64,000 nt of DNA from Aspidapion aeneum (taxonomy: Eukaryota > Arthropoda > Insecta > Coleoptera > Brentidae). The first letter of the stretch is position 1, and each line of letters starts with the position of its first letter. Positions 14,301 to 26,300 of this stretch are shown one piece after another. A program made the position numbers and the translations under genes. The notes beneath the pieces are model-generated. The model did no database searches and was not told where the DNA came from. It was given only the letters and a program-made list of their open reading frames with translations. The DNA lies in the NCBI GenBank assembly GCA_963576565.1, contig OY755046.1, positions 70,461,719 to 70,525,718 on the forward strand. The letters are read 5' to 3'.

Positions 14301-17300
14301 ATAAGGACGAAACGGTTAACTGTCAACACTTATTAGGTGTCCATTAGATCTTGGACCCCCGTGAGGTTAAGCTTTCAAGCTACCCACGGAAAAATATAAG
14401 GGAAACAAAAAACTCCTTTTTGCCCGATTAGCCATGAAACTTGTTTGATTATTAATAATAAATGATTAATTTTTGAAAACTTTACCACCCTGTATCTCAA
14501 AAGGTAAGACGTTTAGGACATATGTTCATATGAAGTTTTTTTCTTAAAATGGGCCCAAAAATCACCCCCATAAATATTGACATTCAATTAGGAAACACCC
14601 AGTATAGACAGGATTATTCTACTAGGTACAGTCGGGGACTTTTTAAATTGCCGCCCTGGAAAATAAAAAGAAATCCTATTTGTAATTCGGAAAAGTAGTT
14701 TGAACCAAAACAAAAAAATTGTGAACCGTACATCTGTCTGTATACATACATATTTAAGAAAAAACTTTTTTAAATTTCTTTAATTAATTAATTTTGACTG
14801 AAAAAAATAAAACGGCAATTTAAAAAGTCCCCGACTGTACTAGTGCTTTGTTGTTGAGCGCATTGCTTCTCAGTCTGCCTGCATTCACGATGCGTGTTGG
14901 ATGTACGCCTATTTGCAAAAATTAATTTAAAAACACGATGACAATTGGGAGATTAATTAACGAGACTGCGCGCCTAGATGGCGCCCTAGACGGGTGAGAT
15001 AAAAAAACGAATAGTGCGTTGGATATCTAGATATCTTGTCTATGCACGTCCCAAAACACGTTTCCGTCACTATTACAGTATTTGTGCAGTAGCGGTTTGA
15101 AACGAACGTGTCTTTTTCTCGTGCCGAAAACCATGTGTGACGAAAAACAGGAGCGACGTATCAATCTCAAATGCTATAAATTGCTGCAAGAGGCCTATGG
15201 GAACCATTTTCTATGTCGTGCCCGTGTTTTTGAGTGGTGTAAGCGGTTTAGTGAGGGCCGAGAGACCACTGAAGATGACCAGCGCCCAGGTCGGAACTGT
15301 TTCAACTCCAATATTGATCGTTTTTTTCGACATTAACGGTATCGTGATGACTGAATGGGTTCCAGAGGGTCAGACTGTCAACCAGACTTACTATTTGTCA
15401 GTTTTGGCAGCACTGCGAGAACAAGTTCGTAAAAAACGGCCCGAGTTGTGGAAGAACAACTCGTGGATTTTGCACCAGGACAACGCACCTGCCCATACCG
15501 CACTATCTGTAAAGAAGTATTTGGCCAGTAAGTGCACTCCAGTGCTCAAACACCCGCCGTACTCACCAGATTTGACACCGTGCGACTTTTTTTTGTTTCC
15601 GAAGATAAAATCTGCTTGGAAAGAGACCCGATTTGAGTCGATGGAAGCGGTAAAGCAAAAAACGGCAGAGCTCATAAAGGCCCTCACCAAAGAAATCTTT
15701 CAGCACTGCATCGATCAATGGAAAAAACGTATGGAAAGGTGTGTGGCGAGGGGAGGGGAGTATATTGAAGGGGAGCATTCGAATGTAGAATTATTTTTAT
15801 AATAAAACCCTTTTCTTAACCCTTGTCTGTATACAGGGTGTCCCAGAACTAATGGTACATAGTTAAACTGTAGATTCCCTGGGTCAAAATATTACGATAT
15901 AGCGAGGGGTCATCGGCACCGTAAAATTTTGTACAGCGTCCAACAGGACTTGGGTCCTGACGTGTACTGTTGGGTCCTGTTGAGTACTGTTGGGTACTGT
16001 CGTGTACTGTCGTGTACTGTCGAGTACTGTTGGGTACTGTCGTGTACTGTCGAGTACTGTTGGGTCCTGTCGGGTCCTGTTGGGTACTATCGTGTACTGT
16101 CGAGTACTGTTGGGTCCTGTTGCGAGGTACAAAGCGCGCCCTTCAAAGCAAAAAAAAAAAAAAAAGGTCATCATGTTTGGGGAAGGCCAACAGGGACAAA
16201 GCGCGCGCTCAAAAAACTTGCGACCAAAAAAAAAAAAAAAAAACAGCTCATCATGTCTTTTCGCATCTACGCCACTGGTTGGGGTTCGGGGGTAGTGTCG
16301 AGTACTGTCGTGTACTGTTGGGTCCTATCGTGTAATCGTGTACTGTCGAGTACTGTTGGGGCCTGTCGTGGTACTGTCGTGTACTGTCGAATACTGTTGG
16401 GTCCTGTCGTGGTACTGTCGAGTACTGTTGGGTACTGTCGTGTACTGTCGAGTACTGTTAGGTCCTGTCGTGGTACTGTCGGGTCCTGTTGTGAAATTTG
16501 TACAGTACTGTTGAAAGCTGATGACCCCTCGCGATATAGCCACACTTACCTTGGTCCAAAAGTTCGTACTAACCGAGATACAGGGTGTTAAACTTTATTT
16601 TTTCAATTCGATTTTCTTTAATAAATTTTTTACTAATTAATATTTTTGCAAAAAATAACGAGCGTGTAAATTTTTTTGTAACAAGCAAGACGATTTCGTT
16701 GAAAATTTTGATGTACAATAAACATGGTGTTCCTTGGACTACTACCATTGCATTAAAAATCACTGTATTTTTTTTGTGCCTCGATGTATACCAGTTTTTA
16801 TATAAAATAATGATTTTCCCATCCTTTTTATGTAAAAAAGTTATACTGTTTTAAAGTCGCTCAGAGCAACGGGTTTTGAGATTTTTGCATTTAAAGTTTT
16901 TATTGCATGTGAGTGAAATGCCAAATTTATGATGATACTTTCTTCAATTCTTTCTACTAATTAATATTTTTGCAAAAACTAACCAGCAAGTAGGTTTTTC
17001 TGAAATTTGCAAGACGATTCCGTTGAAAAAGTTGATGTACAATGTACAGGGTGCTCTTTGGACCACTATCATTGCATTAAAATCATCAGTGTATTTTTTT
17101 TGTGCCTCGGTGTATACTTAAGCAGGTTTTTAAACAGAATATGATTTTAATTTTTAAGTAATTTTACAAACAGTTCTGTAGTTTTAAGAAAGTTTGACAG
17201 AATAGACGCAGACAGCAACTTTATTGGATTTTATTGTTTTTTATTTTCAAAGCCTACTATAATAAACAATTTTAAGTTTGATTTACTATTTGTCAATTTT

Positions 17301-20300
17301 AAAATTTTAACTTTGTTGCTGTTTTATATTTTTTTAAATAAATAATGAAATATCAATTTTATTAATAATTATAATTTTCTTTCAAAACAATAAAAAAATA
17401 GTTGCATTAATAAAGTATACGTACTTACCATTTTTAAAAACATTAATACGAAGAAGTTTTTGTTCCTCATTAAAAACATCACCCTACACAGTTGCCATAA
17501 CGGACAATAATTTACAATTGTTTTAACACATAATTCAAGAACCATCCTGTATATTTTTTAACTTAATATTTCCTAAGAAAACATCCAATCTTAAAATTAT
17601 TGATTATAGCTAATATGTATGAAGTGGGTAAGAATTTAATCAAAAATCTTTTACGCATACAATAAAAACTTATAATTTAAATATCTTAAAAACCGTTGCT
17701 CTAAGCGACATCTAAACACCATAACTGTTTCACTTAAAAAAAAATAAAAAAATAATTTTTTTATAGAATCTTGTATACACCGAGGAACAAAAAAGTTAGA
17801 CCTATTTTAATGTAACGGTACGGAGCCAGAGAACACCCTGTATAATATTTTTATTTTTTTAACCAAAATTAAATTGTCCATGCCCAAAAATCACCAAACC
17901 CAATTTTTGTGCAAAATTATTAATTAGTAGAAAGAATTGAAGAAAGTATCGTACATAAATTAGGCAGATCACTCACTGCAATAAAAAAATGTTATGCAAA
18001 AAACTCAAAAACCGTTGCTCTGAGCGACTTTAAAACAGTATAACTTTTTTACATAAAAAGGATGGGAAAACTATTATTTTACATAAAAACTGGTATAGTG
18101 GTAGTGGTCCAAGGAACACTCTGTACACTGTGCATCAAATTTTTCAACGGAATCGTCTTGCCAATTTTAAAAAACTTACTCGGTGGTTGATTTTTTCATT
18201 AATTAGTAAAAAAGTTATTAAAGAAAATCGAATTAAAAAAATAAAGTTTAACACCCTGTATCTCGGTTAATTTGAACTTTTGGACTAAGGTAAGTATGGC
18301 TAAATCGTAATATTTTGACCCAAGGAATCTACAGTTTAACCATTAGTTCTGAGACACCCTGTATATAGTAGTATATTTTCTATAACCAAGTTCTGCTGGG
18401 ACGATAGTGATGTTAGATAGATGCAAGTCTAACATGTAGCAGGATCATCTTTCGGAACGGGTGTAAAAGCGTGAATCCACTGTGTATACTTGCTACGCAG
18501 TATAAAGATCCCTGCCCTCTACAAAGAGGTGCCTGGTAAAATTAAGTCCTCTTAAAGAAAGAAAACTTGCATCCTAAGGGGCACGTGCATCAGTTTGGTA
18601 TATGGTGTACGGACAAATCGGGGTTTGTGAAAAGGGCATGGCGCACGGAGGTCAGCTTGTCTAATTTAGACGATCGAAACCTCAATATCGAACTATTTTC
18701 TATCATAACCACTAAGTCTTAAAAAAGTGCCCAGTTACCTTATTAGTAGACCCCAATGCAGAAAATCGATCAACTAACTCGTTGTCACTTGTTACGACGA
18801 CAAGTCATAGGCCGTTTGATAGCCTGCATAATGATCCGCACTTATTCACCGCGGGCGCTTTTCAAAAGTGCTCCAAGTAGGTAAACCAGAGATTATATGG
18901 TGATTTCTTCACGTATATTTAAAATATGGGTTAGTATCTTTAATTTTTACTATTAAACCATTTGCAAACTTTCAATTTGCTTATTAAAAAAATTAGATAA
19001 AAGTTGTGTATTGATTTATTATAATTTTTCAAATATGTATTATACTGCAGAACTAAAGGGGCCTACAGACACGCGAACATTTCGAGAGATTAGTACGCGC
19101 GTACAAGTTTGCGCATACTAATCTCTTCGTGTGTAGACAATATCCGCCTAAAATATCTCTCGAAGATTAGTTCGCGCGCACAATGTACGCGAGCAAATCT
19201 CTCGGTGTCTAGGCAAAACGCATTGATAAAACGTTTAATTTTGTCTTCGTGTGTGTAGGCGATTCCCAGAGATTAGTTCGCGCACTAATCTCTAGAGATT
19301 AGTTCGCGTACTAATCTCATAGAGATTAGTTCGCGTACTAATCTCAAGAAATGCTCTCGTGTCTGTAGGCGACTTAATGGTACATGGTTAAACTGTAGAT
19401 TCCTTGGGTCAAAATATTACGATTTAGCCATACTTACCTTAGTCCAAAAGTTCGTATTAACCGAGATACGGGGTGTTAAAGTTTATTTTTTCAATTCGAT
19501 TTTCTTTAATAACTTTTTTACTAATTAATATTTTTGCAAAAACTAACAAGCGCGTAAGTTTTTTTTAAAATTGGCAAGACGATTCCGTTGAAAAATTTGA
19601 TGTACAGTGTACAGGGTGTTCCTTGGACCACTACCATTGCATAAAAATCAGTATATTTTTTTGTGCCTCAGTGTATACCAGTTTTTATGTAAAATAACGG
19701 TTTTCCCATCCTTTTTATGTAAAAAAGTTATACTGTTTTAAAGTCGCTCAGAGCAACGGTTTTTGAGTTTTTTGCATTTAAAGTTTTTATTGCATGTGAG
19801 TGATTTGCCTTATTTATGTATGATACTTTCTTCAATTCTTTCTACTAATTAATAATTTTCCACAAAAAATTGGGTTTGGTGATTTTTGGTCTTGGACAAT
19901 TTAATTTTGTTTAAAAAAAATAAAAGTAATATACAGGGTGTTCTCTGGCTCGGTACCGTTACATTAAAATAGGTCTAACTTTTTTGTTCCTCGGTGTATA
20001 CAAGATTCTATAAAAAACATTAATTTTTTAATTTTTTTTAAGTTAAAAAGTTATAGTGTTTAGATGTCGCTTAGTGCAACGGTTTTTAAGATATTTAAAT
20101 TATAAGGTTTTATTGTATGCGTAAAAGATTTTTGATTAATTCGTACCTACTTCCTACATATTAGCTATAAAATAAATATTAAGTTAAATACAGGATGGTT
20201 CTTGAATTATCATAACTGTGTTAAAACAATTGTAAGTTATTGTCCGTTATTACTACTGTGTAGGGCGATGTTTTAAATGAGGAACAAAAACTTCTTCGTA

Positions 20301-23300
20301 TTAATGTTTTTAAAAATGGTAAGTACGTATACTTTATTAATTCAACTATTTTTTTATTGTTTTGAAAGAAAATTATAATTATTAATAAAAGTAATATTTT
20401 ATTATTTATTTAAAAAAATATAAAATTTCTTAACCATGGCGCTCTCAGCAACAAAGTTCAAATTTTAAAATAGTAAATCAAACTTAAAATTGTTTATTAT
20501 AGTAGGCTTTGAAAATAAAATCCAATGAAGTTGCTGTCTGCGTCTATTCTATCAAACTTTCTTAAAACTACAGAACTGTTTGTAAAATTACTTAATAATT
20601 AAAATCATATTCTGTTTAAAAACCTGCTTAAGTATACCCCGAGGCACCAAAAAAATACACTGATGATTTTAATGCAATGGTAGTGGTCCAAAGAGCACCC
20701 TGTACATTGTACATCAACTTTTTCAACGGAATCGTCTTGCAAATTTCAGAAAAACCTACTTGTTGGTTAGTTTTTGCACAAATATTAATTAGTAGAAAGA
20801 ATTGAAGAAAGTATCATACATAAATTAGGCATTTCACTCACATGCAATAAAAACTTTAAATGCAAAAATCTCAAAAACCGTTGCTCTGAGCGACTTTAAA
20901 ACAGTATAACTTTTTTATATAAAAAGGATGCAAAAACCATGATTTTACATAAAAACTGGTATACACCGAGGCACAAAAAAAATACAGTGATTTTAATGCA
21001 ACGGTAGTGGTGCAAGGAACACCCTGTACATTGTACATCAAAATTTTCAACGGAATCGTCTTGTCAATTTCAAAAAAAATTACACGCTGGTTATTTTTTG
21101 CAAAAATATTATTTAGTAAAAAAGTTATTAAAGAAAATCGAATTGAAAAAATAAAGTTTAACACCCTGTATCTCGGTTAGTACGAACTTTTGGACTAAGG
21201 TAAGTGTGGCTAAATCGTAATATTTTGACCCAGGGAATCTACAGTTTAACTATGTACCATTAGTTCTGGGACACCCTGTATATATTGGACTGAAAAAGTC
21301 TGGATCGTTACGTATCAGTTGCGTTTGTGACTTTATTATTTCAATCATGTATCAAGGGTTATATAGGTGCTACATTGAGCTGCCGCTTCTTGCCGCTGTA
21401 TTAGCTATGATTTATTGTTTCTGCGTTGGCGCATGGGATTGGCCAACGTAATTTATTTAAAATGTGGCACAAAACACCGGTTTCACAGGATAAAAATCAA
21501 TCCGTTTTGAACTATGTATGTGAAAATATAGTGAATATAAAGACTACGATAAAGAATATCAGTGCGTGGTGAAAAATTGATATATAGTATAGTAAGATCA
21601 ATAAATTTAGTTAAATTTTTATAAAAAAGTTATGTTAAATAAAAAAAGCTATAAGCTAGTTACGTACACACACTCTCAAAGTATCAATTTTTCAAGTTTT
21701 TTGCTTAAGAGGAAAAAAACGATATGCAACATTATTTTTGGAAGCGACTGTACCATCTTCAGAATGCACAGTATATTAAAATCACATTTTTTAAGCGCTA
21801 GTTGACATTTCCTAGTTGCTAGACCAAAAATGGTCTCCCCACCACTACTACTACTAGCGTGGGAGTTCATTTAAAGTAAGATCAGATCCGTCATAACTCC
21901 ATTTATTTTTACTTTTAGTTGAAATCCACATTTTTGCAAACCGAAAAGTCGACATGATGTATAAAAAATGCGCATGTCAACTATCTTCGACATTTGAAGA
22001 ATTCTTCGAGACCAACACCAATGGCATATTACAGCTCAACAAGAAGTATCTGGCTGTCTGGAAGCAGAGAAATATGTTCTTCTGTTTTGATCCTTACCCC
22101 AGAGGCGTTGAAGGTAGATTTTTAGTTTTTTTTTTCTGTTACGTGTTGTAAAAAAGATTGATAAGGTGTTATATTTATTCAATTCAGTTCCTACTTTACT
22201 ATTTAAGGCCTGTTTTCACTTTTATTGTATTCAAATTTAACTTGAAACTGAAAGTATTTTGTTTTTTCTGTTCATAAACCATATTTTTTAAGAGCGCTTG
22301 ATTCCTAGAATAAATAGTAAACAGAGATGCTAAACACGGCCCTGCCCAAACGGAACATAGTTCGTTTCAAACACCGAGTTGAGCATGCTGGGTTCGGTTC
22401 GGTACAAACGGGCCATGTTGCCGGATAATACTACCCAGGTAGGAAGGTCACGTTTTTTAAACGTCAAAAACAGGTCATTTTTAATGACCATTGACGTCTC
22501 TAACCTGACGTGTTGACCTTTAAATGACGTTCAAAAGACACACCCAAAATGACGTCATTAGACGTTTTAAAGACGTGATTTACATCAAACACACACACAC
22601 AGATACAAACCTATTTATGACTTTTTTTAAACTCGTCTGAATATATGGAATATTCCCTGCAGTTGAGAACACTGAAGGAAACTTAGACACAGAAGGTGAA
22701 TCTTCTGTAACTTAGACCTGGAAGTACTGGAACAGGTACAGCGTTGTTCTGTGAGGTACAGATCAAAATAGACCTAAACCTAGACCTACACATCTCCACC
22801 TTGAAGCGAAAGAAGCCTCGAAGTTTGTCTTGATTTAATATTTAATTTATTTTACATACGTACCCCCACATTCCGTATAAATCCGATCAAGTACTGACTG
22901 GGGCACCATCTATGTAAGTAAGAGTTTATGTCCCTTGAACAAAGTGTGCAGTGTGGGTAGTGACCAATATATGACGTGTTTCAGACGTCAAAAACTACAC
23001 TACGAAAAGACGTCAAATAACTGACGCCTTAAAGACAACATTTTTTGGTAGATGACCTGCTGGTCATCCAAATGACCATTTTTTGACGAAAAAAAGACGT
23101 CATTTGATGACCCCTTGCTACCTGGGTACAGAAAAATTGGTTGGTAAATTGTAGCGTCTTCGTTACCAGGGCAACCAGGCGGTGGCATCGTCATTTTGGT
23201 TTTCAAGGTCGTTACGCGAATATTTACGAGTCGTTAAATACCGAGATGAATTCCATCAAAGGAGCATGCGCCAAAATTAACGTCAAAATGTCTAATTTAA

Positions 23301-26300
23301 ATTATTGGCGCGAATACCGGGATTGGCGCGAGATCGAAGAGCTTAACGTATAATAAAAAATTCAAGGTATAAAATAATGATCAATTCTAATTTTTAGGTA
23401 TGATTTTATGTAGGTATCGGGTGGTTTTTTATAACCTAAGCACTTTACAACTTTATCATTGAAAATAAAGGGCTATAATAAATTGTAGATTTTTTTTTGG
23501 TTAATTATGACAACTTTAAAAGCCAACATAATTTTTTTCTATCCGTCACCATGTACAGGGTGTCCCAAATTCGATGTTTTTGGGAGGTTTCGGGTATTTC
23601 TAGAGGGGCTAAAAAAACCTGATCCCCCTTTGCGACACTCAAATTTCAAAAGAAGCTTAAATGTGAAAATCGCATTTTGATATAGCAAGCCGTTTTTAAA
23701 CTACGGGGTGTTTCTAAAAAGTCTGCATTTTGGGAAGGGGTCTATAACTTGTTTATTTATTAATATTTTTTATTTCTGTGAAAACATTCCTAAGACACTT
23801 TTTTAAGAGGAATTAAACTGTTAAATTAAATTTCATTTGTCACATTTAGTTTTTGAGATATCACATAAAATTATTTTTTTTTATTTTTACCACATATTTT
23901 AGTTTGCTTAATGGGTTTAAAATATTTTAATATTATAAAATTATAAAAATAAAAAAATAATAAAGAGGTGATTAAAAAATAAAAATAAAGAAAACAATAA
24001 AAAAAATAAAAAATTAAAATATTGAGTGTGATACATCATTTTAAAGGAAATTTTAAGCTGATTTTAAAAATCGAATAAAAAGAGAGTTGTTCTGTAAGAA
24101 AAATAACAACTTTATGCAATATTTTAAAAACCAAAACAGATAAATAAAAACCGTTTACATCTGTCAATTCTTCAAGAAAAGATCTATAAGAAAGCTATTT
24201 ACACAAAAACAAAATGCATACAAAAACACTCCGTAGCTTAAAAACGGCTTGCTATATCTAAATGTGGTTCTCACCTTTAGGCTTCTCTTAAAATTTAAGC
24301 GTCGCAAAGGGGGCTCAGTTTTTTCTATTTCCCCTAGAAATACCCGACACCACAAAAAACAACGAATTTGGGACACCCTGTACAGGGTGTGACAATGAAG
24401 TCGATTTTTTGAGAGGGAACACCCTGTATATTTTTGCATTTTAAGATTCGTCTTTTCTTTTTGATTCAAAAATTTACAATATCTATGTGCTGCGATTAAT
24501 ATTTTTTGAGGTATATGCAGTATTTCTTCTATATTGCATTTCACGTTTATTTTGTTTTGCCATGGGAATATTGACAAATTTAAATGCGCTAAATCTTAAA
24601 AAATGTTTATCGTAGCATAGACATACAGTAGAACCCCGATGACAGTGTTTATTCAAATTAAATTGGGCACTAAATAATTTGTCACATAACTTGCACGTCA
24701 CTGGCATTTTCACAGCACAAAAACGACGAATTTTCATCAAAAAGAACTGGGAATTATTAAAGTTTTGCTGTTTAAAACCATACTGAAATATCTCTCAGTT
24801 GATTGGTTGGCAGAAGTGACAGATCAACGCTTGCGCACGTCTTGGAATTCATCTCGGTATTTAACGACTCGTGAATATTTGTCGAAAACTTGCTTCAAGC
24901 GAGACGGGACCATGGACGTTAAAGTCAATGCGTAGTAAAGGCTCGCTTAATGAAATTGTAAAGAGCCAGGCGGTCAAGTTTCGTCTATCAGTATTAGCTT
25001 ATAAAAATTTTTATGGTTGATTATGTTTAGGTTTCGCGTCCAGAGATGGGTATGCCTGCATCTCAATGCACGTCAATCTAGAGTCTTTGGTAAATGTTAT
25101 ATCGGCCAATTTTGACGATAAAGAATTAATTTTTAACTTACACGCTATGAAAGTTTGCAAGATACATAGGGATCCAGTAAGTATGCAAAATGTCTTTAAA
25201 AATGTAACTTTTTTTGACAGCACAGACAGGGTAAAAACGCAATAAGCGTTGATCTGGTCTGAAAGGCAGAAGAGCTGTCGTAGGTCACGGATTAGTTTGT
25301 TTCTTTTTATTTGTTTTCGATCTTTTCATTGATCGATATGTATACCCGTTAATTTTCGCCTGCTCTTGTTCTTATTTCACTCGTATCTCGGTAGATGGCG
25401 CTTCTTGCGGGAGTTTTCTTACTTCGCAAGAGTGTCACATTGACCAAGCAGTGTTCTGAGGAGTCCCATAAGGATGAAACAGTTAACTGTCAATACTTAT
25501 TAGGTGTCCATTAGATCTTGGTCCCCCGTGAGGTTAGGCTTTTAAGCTACCTACGGAAAAATATGAGAGAAACAAAAACTCCTTTTTACCCGATCAGCCG
25601 CGAAACTTGTTTGATCAATTTTTAATTATTCTAAAATCCTAAGCTAATAACCTGTTTCAAAACTCATGGTTCACAAATTGTATGAAATCTCTACTAAATC
25701 TCCAATTGTTCTTCCTTTAGGTTCAATCAGATCGTTTTCCGAAACATATTCCTCTGGAAGAACTTTCTACGGATCATTTCAGGGAATATAAAATGAAAAA
25801 AAGTAAAAAAAAGGCAACTGAAAGACCGGTGACAGTGGACTATACCGCTTTGGCTATGAAGACACTGCTAATTGGACAAACTCCAGATCCATCTATATTT
25901 GAAATAGGTAAGGTCACATTTATAGACGAAATAACAACTAAGAGCCTAAAAAAATGTCCTAGAATTTTACACTCCTTCAAACATTGTACCAATTATAGAC
26001 GAAATAAAAACTCAGAGTCTAAAAAAATGTCAGAATTTCACAATCTTTTAACAAAGTATATAAGGATTTCATAAACTAAGACACTAACACACTTGAAAAG
26101 ACTTAAAACAAAGAAGATTAAACTCTGGCTTAATTGAACACCAACTAAAGAAAGAGAAGAATTGAAAAGATCTGCTGTTGGTGTTCCACAAATAAATTCA
26201 AACAACGATAGCTTCTGGTATATCGACGGATCCAAAATGCCATCAGGCGTTGGATCTGGAGTTGTTAGTATCCAAGAAAAAGTCCAGATTCAACATAGTC

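Larger units (their letters stand above)
15834..18361. mobile_element. Large fold-back element A, CAGGGTGTCCC ends
   Basis: The left end cagggtgtcccagaactaat and the following gtagattccctgggtcaaaa return inverted at 18290-18361 (accattagttctgagacacc). TA flanks both ends. Inner sub-blocks also begin acagggtgtt. It holds no coding gene and is interrupted by the hAT-like MITE at 15903. Confidence 0.82.

Noticed and set aside
15929..16591. 220-codon frame and antisense frames
   Set aside because: Produced by the 10 bp minisatellite; all frames lack stops for that reason.
19100..19370. Regular spaced repeats as a CRISPR-like array
   Set aside because: Units are palindromic, without unique spacers, and lie inside a MITE in eukaryotic DNA.
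23132..23353. Open frame as an extra exon after exon 8
   Set aside because: The phase does not fit exon 8; exon 9 at 25031 continues exon 8 in frame and in motif order.
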